Below are positions 33,852 to 41,855 of a DNA stretch of 64,000 bases, piece after piece; the first letter of the stretch is position 1, and every line of letters starts with the position of its first letter. Position numbers and translations under genes: made by a program. The stretch comes from Candidatus Latescibacterota bacterium (GTDB lineage: Bacteria; Latescibacterota; UBA2968): positions 124,001-188,000 of the forward strand of contig JAJEHL010000016.1 in NCBI GenBank assembly GCA_022823725.1, written 5' to 3'. The notes under the pieces were generated by a model. The model was not told the DNA's origin. It searched no databases and saw only the letters and a list, made by a program, of their open reading frames with translations.

Positions 33852-35084
33852 GTGGTCTGCTCATCCCTTACCTTTTTTATGACACTGACAAACGAACAAA
33901 GAGATGATCGAACCTGGATTCTGTTGCTGCTCATTGTGGTTATGCTGGTGGGCTTTGGCACAGTAATAGTGTATAGTGCCAGTTCTGGATTGGCACAACT
34001 ACAATTTGACAACAGCAATTTTTTTCTCAACCGCTGGGCCATTCGCATGGCCGCCAGTTTGGTTGTGATGATTCTGCTGATTCACATAGACTATCGCGTC
34101 TGGCGCAAACAGGCGCGTTTGATGCTAATGATAGCTTTTGGCTTTTTGCTCGTGTTGCTCATCCTCAAGCTATTTGGCATTGGCGGGGTGCGAGGTGCGT
34201 ATCGCTGGATACCATTGCCGGGTGGGCAATTTCAACCCGCCGACATGATGCGCGTGGTGCTTGTGCTCTACCTGGCCGATTCCCTGACGCGCCGCCAGGA
34301 TGTAATTGAAAAATTCAAATCGGGCTTTTTACCGCATGCCGTGGTAATCGGCACGGCAATGGTAATGATTTTGATACAACCCGATTTAGGAACGGCGATG
34401 GCGATTGGGCTAACCTGCGCATTGATGCTCTTTCTCGGAGGTGTGCGGTTGCGACACATCATGGCGACATTCGCAGGTCTTTTGCCTATTCTGTATGTGA
34501 TTGTTTTTGTTTTCGGATATCGCCGCGAGCGCGTGATGACCTTTCTATTTCCCAGCGACGATGTGCAAGATACGGGATATCAGATCGCACAATCCCTTCT
34601 CGCTCTGGGAAGTGGTGGGTTTTGGGGCACGGGCCTGGGGCAGGGCCAGCAAAAATATTTCTTTTTACCCGAGCCCCATACCGATTTTGTATTTAGCATT
34701 GTTGGCGAAGAACTCGGTTTGTGGGGCACCCTGCTCGTTTTAATTTTATTTTTAATTTTTGGTCGGTGCGGATTTCGCATTGCCCGCACAGCCCCTGATA
34801 CCTTTGGTTTTTTATTCGCTTCTGGCATTACCATTATGACTCTGACTTACGCTCTGATCAACATGGGTGTGGCTACCGGATTGCTGCCTGTCACGGGACT
34901 TCCCCTTCCCTTTATCAGCTATGGTGGTTCATCCTTGATGTTTACGCTCTCCGCGACAGGTGTGCTCATTGGCATTGGACGGGCGAATACTCGAAACAAA
35001 ACCCGTCACTCACCTGCTGCATCGCAAACCAGTCCCCGGCACGCGATGTACAGACGACACCACCTCACCACTCCCCGACGTTGA
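33852..35084 (+). CDS. ftsW: Peptidoglycan polymerase of the SEDS family, FtsW
   Basis: This 410-residue SEDS glycosyltransferase has about ten membrane segments. Signatures are SASSGLA near 43, GGVRGAYRWIPL, QPDLGTA (near 177), GYQIAQSLLALGSGGFWGTGLGQ (near 241) and PVTGLPLPFISYGGSS near the end. A basic tail (RANTRNKTRH...) follows. The location in the dcw cluster marks it as the division protein FtsW rather than RodA. GTG 33852 has GAGGA just upstream; ATG 33879 is an alternative with no binding site. It works with the FtsI encoded upstream. Confidence 0.95.
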   Translation: MVCSSLTFFMTLTNEQRDDRTWILLLLIVVMLVGFGTVIVYSASSGLAQLQFDNSNFFLNRWAIRMAASLVVMILLIHIDYRVWRKQARLMLMIAFGFLLVLLILKLFGIGGVRGAYRWIPLPGGQFQPADMMRVVLVLYLADSLTRRQDVIEKFKSGFLPHAVVIGTAMVMILIQPDLGTAMAIGLTCALMLFLGGVRLRHIMATFAGLLPILYVIVFVFGYRRERVMTFLFPSDDVQDTGYQIAQSLLALGSGGFWGTGLGQGQQKYFFLPEPHTDFVFSIVGEELGLWGTLLVLILFLIFGRCGFRIARTAPDTFGFLFASGITIMTLTYALINMGVATGLLPVTGLPLPFISYGGSSLMFTLSATGVLIGIGRANTRNKTRHSPAASQTSPRHAMYRRHHLTTPRR

Positions 35085-35095
35085 ACGATTTCAAA

Positions 35096-36457
35096 ATGGT
35101 CTCATTCGACGCTGGAACCCGGGTGCATTTTATCGGTATTGGCGGCATAAGCATGAGTGCGTTGGCCGAATTGCTCGCCGCACGAGGATGCCTCATTTCG
35201 GGTTCTGACCGGCAGGACTCGCCGCTCACCCGGCGTTTGAAACAACTCGGTATTCCCGTGCGCATTGGACATGCGCGCTGTGCCACCGCTGGAGCCGACT
35301 GCGTCGTTTATACATCGGCGACGGATTCTGAGAATCCCGAAAGAAAAGCGGCGCGAGAAAACAACATCCCTCTGTTGCGCCGTGCAGAATTACTCGGTCA
35401 ACTTGTGAACCCACATCCCGCGATATGCGTGGCGGGTACGCATGGCAAGACCACCACAACGGCAATGATCTCGACCATGCTCAGCACTGCAAATCAGGAT
35501 CCTACAACTCTTGTAGGAGGTGTGATTTGCGGCTGGGAAACCGCGTTGCACATTGGCAATGGCGCGCTCTGGGTAGTAGAAGCTGACGAATACGATCGCT
35601 CTTTTTTGACATTAAAACCCAAAATTGCCGTGGTGACAGCACTGGAAGCCGATCACCTCGACTGCTATGAAGATATGAATGACATTCGCACTGCTTTTGA
35701 ACAATTTGTCAATACCCTGCCCGATGATGGCTGCGCTGTGTTGTGTGCCGACTCCCCCGAGATACGCATGCTCAATCTCAATGAGCCATATAAAAAAATA
35801 ACCTATGGCTTGACAAGCGGCGATCTTCGCGCAACGAATATTGAACAAGACGGTTTTGGAGTGGCCTTTGACGTATTTGAAAAAAATAAGCGGTTGGGGC
35901 GCACGCGCCTTCAAGTGCCGGGCAAGCACAATGTGGCCAATGCCCTATCAGCACTTGGAGTTGGCGTGTATGTCGGCCTCAATTGGGAAGAAATTTGCAA
36001 TGGTATAGAAGCATTTCGAGGTGTTCATCGTCGGTTTGAAATACTCGGCAAAGCACAGGGTATCGCGGTGGTTGATGATTACGCTCATCACCCCACAGAA
36101 ATAGCCGCCACAATTCAGGCTGCGCGGGCGGGATGGTCTGGCCGCCTTGTGGTCGCTTTTCAACCGCATTTGTACACCCGCACGCGAGATTTTGCGCCCG
36201 ATTTTGCCCAAGTGCTACAACGCGCCGATCGCGTGTGGATCACCGATATTTATCCCGCGCGAGAAAAACCCATTGCGGGTGTTGATGGAAAGTGGCTTGC
36301 CAATCAGATTCCCGGCGCAAATTACGCACCTGCGTTAAATGATCTAAAATCAGCATTGTTAAACGACTTGCACGCTGACGACCTGCTCCTGGTTATGGGT
36401 GCTGGAGATATTGAAACAGTTGCCCGCGATATTTACCAAATTCTTAGAGAAATTTAA
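35096..36457 (+). CDS. murC: UDP-N-acetylmuramate:L-alanine ligase MurC
   Basis: This 453-residue ligase adds L-Ala to UDP-MurNAc, the first step of stem-peptide assembly. It shows VHFIGIGGISMSALAE at the N-terminus, the ATP loop VAGTHGKTTTT, EADEYDRSFL, ALEADHLDCYEDM and DDYAHHPTEI, all classic for MurC. ATG 35096 places the GIGG motif at the usual distance. A TTG at 35081 would overlap the ftsW stop and is less likely. MurG, which usually lies between ftsW and murC, is missing. Confidence 0.96.
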   Translation: MVSFDAGTRVHFIGIGGISMSALAELLAARGCLISGSDRQDSPLTRRLKQLGIPVRIGHARCATAGADCVVYTSATDSENPERKAARENNIPLLRRAELLGQLVNPHPAICVAGTHGKTTTTAMISTMLSTANQDPTTLVGGVICGWETALHIGNGALWVVEADEYDRSFLTLKPKIAVVTALEADHLDCYEDMNDIRTAFEQFVNTLPDDGCAVLCADSPEIRMLNLNEPYKKITYGLTSGDLRATNIEQDGFGVAFDVFEKNKRLGRTRLQVPGKHNVANALSALGVGVYVGLNWEEICNGIEAFRGVHRRFEILGKAQGIAVVDDYAHHPTEIAATIQAARAGWSGRLVVAFQPHLYTRTRDFAPDFAQVLQRADRVWITDIYPAREKPIAGVDGKWLANQIPGANYAPALNDLKSALLNDLHADDLLLVMGAGDIETVARDIYQILREI

Positions 36458-36461
36458 GGCA

Positions 36462-37379
36462 ATGTACGACGCACGACGCGATTTGCTCGCGAGAGAAATT
36501 CAAAGCCAATGCCGGGGCAAGCTCAAGCGCGATGAACCTCTCGCCAAACACACAACATTTGGGTTAGGCGGCGCAGCGGACCTCTTTTTTTCACCAGCCG
36601 ATCTCGGTGATCTGGCCATTGCTGTCCCTCTGATCAAAGACGCCGAGCTTCCAATTTTTTCGCTGGGCGGAGGAACCAATACGCTCGTGCGCGACAGCGG
36701 ATTTCGCGGTCTGGTCATTTCACTTACAACGGGCGCGCGACGCATTGAGATTGGAGATGACGAAGGTGTCATACAGGCGGGTGCAAGCACTCAGGTGGTA
36801 TCTCGGCAATGCCAGCGGGCAGGCAAAACGGGATTGGAATTTGGGTGCGGAATTCCCGGCACCATCGGCGGCGCAATATGGGGTAATGCCGGTGCCTGGG
36901 GCGGCGAAACGATGGATTGTGTAAACTGGTTGCGCGGTATTAATCTCAGAACGAGTCGAGAAATTTACCTCGAGCAATCCGATATTTCTTTTGGATATCG
37001 ACACACTGACTTGCCCGATGATCTGATCATTGTCGAAGCCGGATTTCGACTTGCAGAAGGCGATCCCAAAACCATTGCCGCCGAGATGGATCGCATGTTA
37101 GCAGAGCGCAAGAGCACGCAACCGCTGTCAAACCGCAGTTCAGGGTGTATTTTTAAGAACCCACCAGGGCATTCTGCTGGAGCACTCATCGACAGTGCCG
37201 GATGCAAAGGGATGGCGATAGGGGCAGTGAAAGTTTCGGATGTACACGCCAATTTTATGGTCAACCTCGGCGGGCATTCCACCGAAGATGTGCTCGCGCT
37301 GATCACACAGGTTCAAAAGCGCGTTTCTCAGGTTCACAAAATTGAATTAGAGACAGAAGTCAGGATATTGGGAGAGTAA
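36462..37379 (+). CDS. murB: UDP-N-acetylenolpyruvoylglucosamine reductase MurB
   Basis: This 305-residue FAD enzyme reduces UDP-GlcNAc-enolpyruvate to UDP-MurNAc. It has the TTFGLGGAADLFF start, the FAD motif LGGGTNTLVRD (near 64), EFGCGIPGTIGGAIWGNAGAWG (near 125) and SSGCIFKNPPG near 225. In Escherichia coli the catalytic serine precedes FFKNP; here the residue is Cys, a change found in some other MurB proteins as well. ATG 36462 with AAGG upstream is used; the earlier in-frame start lies inside murC. Five bases separate it from murC. Confidence 0.95.
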   Translation: MYDARRDLLAREIQSQCRGKLKRDEPLAKHTTFGLGGAADLFFSPADLGDLAIAVPLIKDAELPIFSLGGGTNTLVRDSGFRGLVISLTTGARRIEIGDDEGVIQAGASTQVVSRQCQRAGKTGLEFGCGIPGTIGGAIWGNAGAWGGETMDCVNWLRGINLRTSREIYLEQSDISFGYRHTDLPDDLIIVEAGFRLAEGDPKTIAAEMDRMLAERKSTQPLSNRSSGCIFKNPPGHSAGALIDSAGCKGMAIGAVKVSDVHANFMVNLGGHSTEDVLALITQVQKRVSQVHKIELETEVRILGE

Positions 37380-37407
37380 GCGAATGAATCTTTCTCAGGA
37401 GGATTTT

Positions 37408-38226
37408 ATGTCTGAATATAAACCAATCTACATATCTCACAGGTCGAAAAATATACAGGATGCAGTAAACACGACCCTGCACACAGCGCCCGCACCGCAG
37501 AAGCGGCCCCGAAAACTCGCACGCTGGGTAATTGTTATGACACTGATGAGCCTGCTGGGTGTGGGCATCCAAAATGCCTATTCATCGCTAACAGATTCAG
37601 ATTTCTTTCTTATGACACATATCCGGGTCCTCGGCAACTCCCTGATGTCTGAAGCTGCAATCGTGACTCTTTCACAATTGCAGGTGGGCACAAATCTTTT
37701 TTCCTGTGATATAACATCTGCAACGGAACGCGTGGCACAACACCCCGTGGTTAAAAAAGTGTTGCTACATAGAGAACCACCGGCAACACTGGTCATTAGC
37801 ATCGAGGAACGCCACCCTGTTGGGCTGTTGAACACGCACAACAGTTTGATGGGGCTGGATGAGTCCGGAAAAATTTTCCCCCTGCCTCCTGCTGCGCAGG
37901 TGGATTTGCCCATTCTGACAGGTGTCGATTTGCAAAGGGATAAGGATAGCTCCTGGGCAATTGCTCTGGCGGAATTTGTGACGGAATTGCAAATCCGCAC
38001 GCCGGCATTTTGGCGCGAAATATCAGAAATTTGCACAGACACTCCCCATTCTGCTACGGTTTATCTGGTGGCCGATGATCTGGCCCTCAAAATGCGTTTT
38101 GAAAACCCCGAAAAGCAGATCCGAAATTTCCGGGCCTACACCCAGACCTCATCTGGACCTGGCACAGATCTCGCGTATATTGACCTGCGCTATCGGGATC
38201 AAGTAATCGTGGGAAGGCGGCAGTAG
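37408..38226 (+). CDS. ftsQ: Cell division protein FtsQ (POTRA domain)
   Basis: This 272-residue bitopic protein has a cytosolic tail of about 45 residues, one membrane helix (WVIVMTLMSLLGVGIQNAY), a POTRA domain (IRVLGNSLMSEAAI...LFSCDITSATERVAQHPVVKKVLLHREPPATLVISIEER) and the FtsQ beta domain with GLDESGKIFPL. ATG 37408 is taken because AGGAGG lies six bases upstream; the ATG at 37384 has no such signal. It recruits FtsL/FtsB and the FtsW-FtsI pair. No ddl gene precedes it. Confidence 0.9.
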   Translation: MSEYKPIYISHRSKNIQDAVNTTLHTAPAPQKRPRKLARWVIVMTLMSLLGVGIQNAYSSLTDSDFFLMTHIRVLGNSLMSEAAIVTLSQLQVGTNLFSCDITSATERVAQHPVVKKVLLHREPPATLVISIEERHPVGLLNTHNSLMGLDESGKIFPLPPAAQVDLPILTGVDLQRDKDSSWAIALAEFVTELQIRTPAFWREISEICTDTPHSATVYLVADDLALKMRFENPEKQIRNFRAYTQTSSGPGTDLAYIDLRYRDQVIVGRRQ

Positions 38227-38251
38227 TTCATTAGTGAAAGGGACCCACACG

Positions 38252-39472
38252 ATGGATCGGATTGTTGGACTCGATATTGGCTCCACTAAGATCTGTGTTG
38301 TTGTAGCTGAAGTAGATGATGATGGCACGCTCAAAATCACGGGACTGGGCAGTAGCCCCTCTCAGGGCCTCAAGCGCGGTGTGGTGATTAATGTGGAAAA
38401 GACCGTGCAATCTATCCGCACAGCTATAGGAGAAGCTCAGGAAATGTCGGGAACGCACATCGGTGCTGTTTATGCGGGCATTGCAGGCGATCATATTCGC
38501 AGCGTGAATACGCGGGCGGTTGTGGCCGTGTCGGGACCGGACAACGAGATTACAGCCAATGATGAAGAACGCGCAATTGAAGCGGCCAAAGCGGTATCTA
38601 TTCCCATGGATAGGGAAATTGTTCACGTGCTGCCGCAATCTTTTGTCGTTGACGATCAGCCCGGTATTAAAGATCCCATTGGCATGTCGGGCGTGAGACT
38701 CGAAGTCGATGTACACATTGTAACCGGTGCTGTGACTTCAGCACAGAATATCTGCAAAAGTATCCGACGCGCAGGTGTAGAAGTGGTGGATCTGGTACTT
38801 GAACCCATCGCTTCGAGCTACGCGGTATTGACGCCTGACGAAGAGGAAATGGGCGTGGCATTGGTCGATATAGGGGGTGGCACGACCGACCTCGCGGTAT
38901 TCTACGACGGTGCTATTCGCCATACAGCCGTTGTGGGATTGGGGGGAACAAATGTGACAAATGATATGGCTATTGGTTTGCGAACACCATGGAAACAAGC
39001 CGAAGCCATGAAGCGAGAAAGCGGCTGTGCATTACAGTCACTGGTCAGACCCAATGATATGGTCGATGTGCCGGGTGTTGCTGGACGACCTTCTCGCGAG
39101 GTCTCTCGGGCAAAAATGGCCGCGATTATTGAGGCGCGTATGGAAGAAATTTTTGGACATATAAATCAGGAGATTCACCGCACCGAGTATGCCGACCTGC
39201 TGGGAGCGGGCATCGTGCTCACAGGTGGAGGTTCAATGCTCCAGGGCTGTGCTGAACTGGCCAAAGAAATTTTTGACTTGCCCGTGACTATTGGCAAAAC
39301 CCGAGGGGTAACGGGGCGAGCCAATGCCGTGAGCGAACCGCTCTATGCCACCGCTGTTGGACTGGTACAATTTGGTCTGTTTCACCAAAATCGCGATTTT
39401 ATATCCGATGATAGCGATTTTTTTGATTCAATTTTTGGTCGTATGAAAAACTGGGTTCAAAATTTTTTCTAA
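38252..39472 (+). CDS. ftsA: Cell division protein FtsA
   Basis: This 406-residue actin-like protein tethers FtsZ to the membrane. It has the phosphate loop IVGLDIGSTKICVVVAE (4-20), the SHS2-type 1C domain, DIGGGTTDLAVF (near 204) and VLTGGGSML (near 326). The C-terminus FDSIFGRMKNWVQNFF is an amphipathic membrane-targeting helix. ATG 38252 has AAGGGA nine bases upstream; a GTG six codons earlier is less likely. It is followed by a 121-base spacer and ftsZ. Confidence 0.97.
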   Translation: MDRIVGLDIGSTKICVVVAEVDDDGTLKITGLGSSPSQGLKRGVVINVEKTVQSIRTAIGEAQEMSGTHIGAVYAGIAGDHIRSVNTRAVVAVSGPDNEITANDEERAIEAAKAVSIPMDREIVHVLPQSFVVDDQPGIKDPIGMSGVRLEVDVHIVTGAVTSAQNICKSIRRAGVEVVDLVLEPIASSYAVLTPDEEEMGVALVDIGGGTTDLAVFYDGAIRHTAVVGLGGTNVTNDMAIGLRTPWKQAEAMKRESGCALQSLVRPNDMVDVPGVAGRPSREVSRAKMAAIIEARMEEIFGHINQEIHRTEYADLLGAGIVLTGGGSMLQGCAELAKEIFDLPVTIGKTRGVTGRANAVSEPLYATAVGLVQFGLFHQNRDFISDDSDFFDSIFGRMKNWVQNFF

Positions 39473-39506
39473 AAAGTTTCATCTTTACTAATGTTGTGCT
39501 CTGCAC

Positions 39507-39538
39507 CCAACCCCACACTCCCCCGGTTGGGGGGTTGG
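39507..39538. other. GC-rich hairpin between ftsA and ftsZ
   Basis: CCAACCCC (39507-39514) pairs with GGGGTTGG (39531-39538), and a CCCCC/GGGGG inner pairing is also possible. It has no T-run, so it is not an ordinary terminator. It may slow or process the transcript and set the ftsA:ftsZ ratio, which is inference. Confidence 0.6.
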
Positions 39539-39593
39539 ACGAACTGTTAATAGCCTAATCATTTTCTACCAGTTGTTCAAAGAGGGGGTTCTC

Positions 39594-40847
39594 ATGGTTA
39601 CTTTTTCGATTGTTGACGCCGATAGCCAGGCCAAAATCCGAGTCGTAGGCGTCGGAGGGTCAGGTGGCAATGCAATCAATCGCATGATTGAGTCGGGGTT
39701 GCAGGGCGTTGAGTTTATTGCCATAAACACCGACGAACAAGATCTCGAACTTTCACAGGCACCTCATTGCATTCAAATTGGGCGCGATGTGACAAAAGGG
39801 TTGGGCGCGGGTGCCAATCCCGAAATTGGCGCAGAGGCCATTGAAGAAAATCGCGACGAGGTCGCCGAAGCATTGGCCAGCTCCGATATGGTTTTTGTAA
39901 CTGCTGGCATGGGAGGCGGCACGGGCACGGGTGCAGCACCCACCGTCGCCGAAATTGCTCGCGATGTAGGCGCGCTCACTGTGGGCATTGTGAGCCTGCC
40001 ATTCAGAATGGAAGGCATGCCGCGCATGCGCAATGCTCAAGCGGGTATTGATTCCTTGAAAAGATCTGCAGATACGGTAATTATTATTCCCAATCAGCGG
40101 CTTTTGGAAATCAGTTCAGAAGATACAACACTGACAGAGGCATTTCTCGTCGCCGATGATATTTTGTTGCAGGCCACGCGAGGTATTTCCGATTTGATCA
40201 CCATACCAGGCGAGGTAAATCTCGACTTTAATGACGTGCGTACGGTAATGCAAGCTGGCGGCGATGCGCTGATGGGCACCGCCGAAGCTTCTGGCGAAGA
40301 TCGGGCAATTACAGCAGCTGAAAAAGCATTGAATAGCCCATTGCTCGACAATGTATCTGTTGCAGGTGCTCAGGGAGTGCTGGTGAATATTTCGGCCAGC
40401 AGTGAACTGAAGCTGTTTGAAATGGATAAAGCTGTGAATCTCATTACCGATGCCGTGGGCCACGAAGCCAATATTATATGGGGCACAGTGCTCGATGATA
40501 ACCTCGGAGACGAAATGCGCGTCACAGTTATTGCCACGGGCTTTAATACGGGTTCACCGCCGAAGCCAAATGCGAACATTTCTTACTCGAAATTCACGCC
40601 CGAACCTCCTGTTAGCACAGATATCCCCGCCTTTATACGCAAAATTGAATCTGAGGATACTGAGCCTACAGTTGCAGAGGAAGAAGTCGAGGAAAAAGTC
40701 GAGGAAAAAGTCGAGAAAACATTTGAGAAAACATTCGAGGAAAAATCTGAGAAAAAATCCGAGAAAAAATCCAAAATCGACACCGTATCCCTAAACGATC
40801 TGCAATATCCCACATTTCTTCGCAGACAAAAGCAGCAAGAAGGGTAA
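39594..40847 (+). CDS. ftsZ: Cell division protein FtsZ
   Basis: This 417-residue tubulin homologue forms the division ring. It has the GTP signature GGGTGTG (107-113, in AGMGGGTGTGAAPT), AINTDEQDL near 43, and the T7 synergy segment NLDFNDVRTVM. The linker after the core is short and made of charged four-residue repeats (VEEK, VEKT, FEKT, SEKK; about 365-394), then the conserved tip LQYPTFLRRQ that binds FtsA. ATG 39594 is preceded by AGAGGGGG. It is last in the dcw cluster. Confidence 0.98.
   Translation: MVTFSIVDADSQAKIRVVGVGGSGGNAINRMIESGLQGVEFIAINTDEQDLELSQAPHCIQIGRDVTKGLGAGANPEIGAEAIEENRDEVAEALASSDMVFVTAGMGGGTGTGAAPTVAEIARDVGALTVGIVSLPFRMEGMPRMRNAQAGIDSLKRSADTVIIIPNQRLLEISSEDTTLTEAFLVADDILLQATRGISDLITIPGEVNLDFNDVRTVMQAGGDALMGTAEASGEDRAITAAEKALNSPLLDNVSVAGAQGVLVNISASSELKLFEMDKAVNLITDAVGHEANIIWGTVLDDNLGDEMRVTVIATGFNTGSPPKPNANISYSKFTPEPPVSTDIPAFIRKIESEDTEPTVAEEEVEEKVEEKVEKTFEKTFEEKSEKKSEKKSKIDTVSLNDLQYPTFLRRQKQQEG
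40686..40775 (+). repeat. In-frame 12-bp repeats in the FtsZ linker
   Basis: Seven 12-base units encode VEEK, VEEK, VEKT, FEKT, FEEK, SEKK, SEKK, followed by SK. Adjacent units are nearly identical in DNA, so the linker length can change by slippage in steps of four residues. Confidence 0.85.
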
Positions 40848-40900
40848 AATAAGACGTGAAACGTAAGACGCAAGATGACGTAAGTCCCCCCTTGCGTCTT
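40843..40900 (+). repeat. Stop-codon repeat plus 10-bp inverted repeat after ftsZ
   Basis: GGTAAAATAAGACGTGAAAC (40843-40862) contains the ftsZ stop codon and matches the copy behind dapB at all but one base. It is followed by a perfect inverted repeat AAGACGCAAG (40865-40874)/CTTGCGTCTT (40891-40900) with a 16-base loop, ending directly at the ATG of the EamA gene. Confidence 0.8.
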
Positions 40901-41785
40901 ATGCCCCTCCCAAAACAAACATATATCTACGCAATTTCTGCCGTCTTTCTGTGGTCAACAGCGGCCACGGCATTTAAGTTATCTCTGCGCGTTTTAGATC
41001 CTATCCAACTTTTGTTCTACGCTGTACTTGCGTCGTCCATTGTTCTGGGCATAATTATAGTGGCTCAGGGCAAATGGTCGGCGATTTTTTTGTGTACGCG
41101 ACGGCAGTATTTGCAATCCCTCGGATTGGGGTTGCTCAATCCGTGTGCCTACTATCTGGTGTTGCTGCGCGCTTACGAACTGCTGCCCGCGCAGGAAGCA
41201 CAACCTCTGAATTACACCTGGGCAATAGCACTGGCACTGTTGTCCATTCCCCTTTTGAAACAAAAATTGACCCTGTGGGATGTGATTGGCGGGATGGTGA
41301 GTTATGCGGGAGTATTTGTGATTTCTACTCGGGGCGATATAATGGGGTTTAGATTTTCCAATCCCCTGGGAGTGGGACTGGCTCTTTTCAGCAGCTTTTT
41401 GTGGGCGCTGTACTGGATCTTCAACAAACGGGATACGCGAGACCCGGTTGTGGGAATGTTTTTGAATTTTGTTTTTGCATTGCCTTTTGTGCTAATAATC
41501 TGCATCGTATTTTCAGATATCCAGATCAATATACAGGGGTTATTCGGCGCTATTTATGTCGGATTATTTGAAATGGGCATCACATTTGTCCTGTGGTTAT
41601 CGGCGATGAAGCTGACTAATCACACCGCACGAATCGGAAATTTGATTTTTTTATCTCCATTCTTATCTCTCGTCTTTATCCACTTTTTAGTGGGAGAAGA
41701 TATATTTCCCTCCACTTATATCGGGTTGACGTTGATCATCGCGGGTTTGATTGTACAACAAAAAAAATCCCAGAGCGTTGCCTGA
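40901..41785 (+). CDS. EamA/DMT-family membrane transporter
   Basis: This 294-residue protein has ten predicted membrane helices in two EamA halves (YAISAVFLWSTAATAFKLSL starts the first; NPLGVGLALFSSFLWALYWIFNK starts the second). It belongs to the drug/metabolite transporter superfamily, whose members often export amino acids or metabolites. The substrate is unknown. ATG 40901 lies right after a 10-bp hairpin and has no ribosome binding site; a longer frame from 40856 would translate through the repeat. It follows ftsZ by 53 bases but is not a division gene. Confidence 0.9.
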   Translation: MPLPKQTYIYAISAVFLWSTAATAFKLSLRVLDPIQLLFYAVLASSIVLGIIIVAQGKWSAIFLCTRRQYLQSLGLGLLNPCAYYLVLLRAYELLPAQEAQPLNYTWAIALALLSIPLLKQKLTLWDVIGGMVSYAGVFVISTRGDIMGFRFSNPLGVGLALFSSFLWALYWIFNKRDTRDPVVGMFLNFVFALPFVLIICIVFSDIQINIQGLFGAIYVGLFEMGITFVLWLSAMKLTNHTARIGNLIFLSPFLSLVFIHFLVGEDIFPSTYIGLTLIIAGLIVQQKKSQSVA

Positions 41786-41855
41786 ACCGCTTTACACGCT
41801 ACACATTTGACATTAGTTTAATCCGATTCCACAACTGATTGATCAAGGAGGGTTT

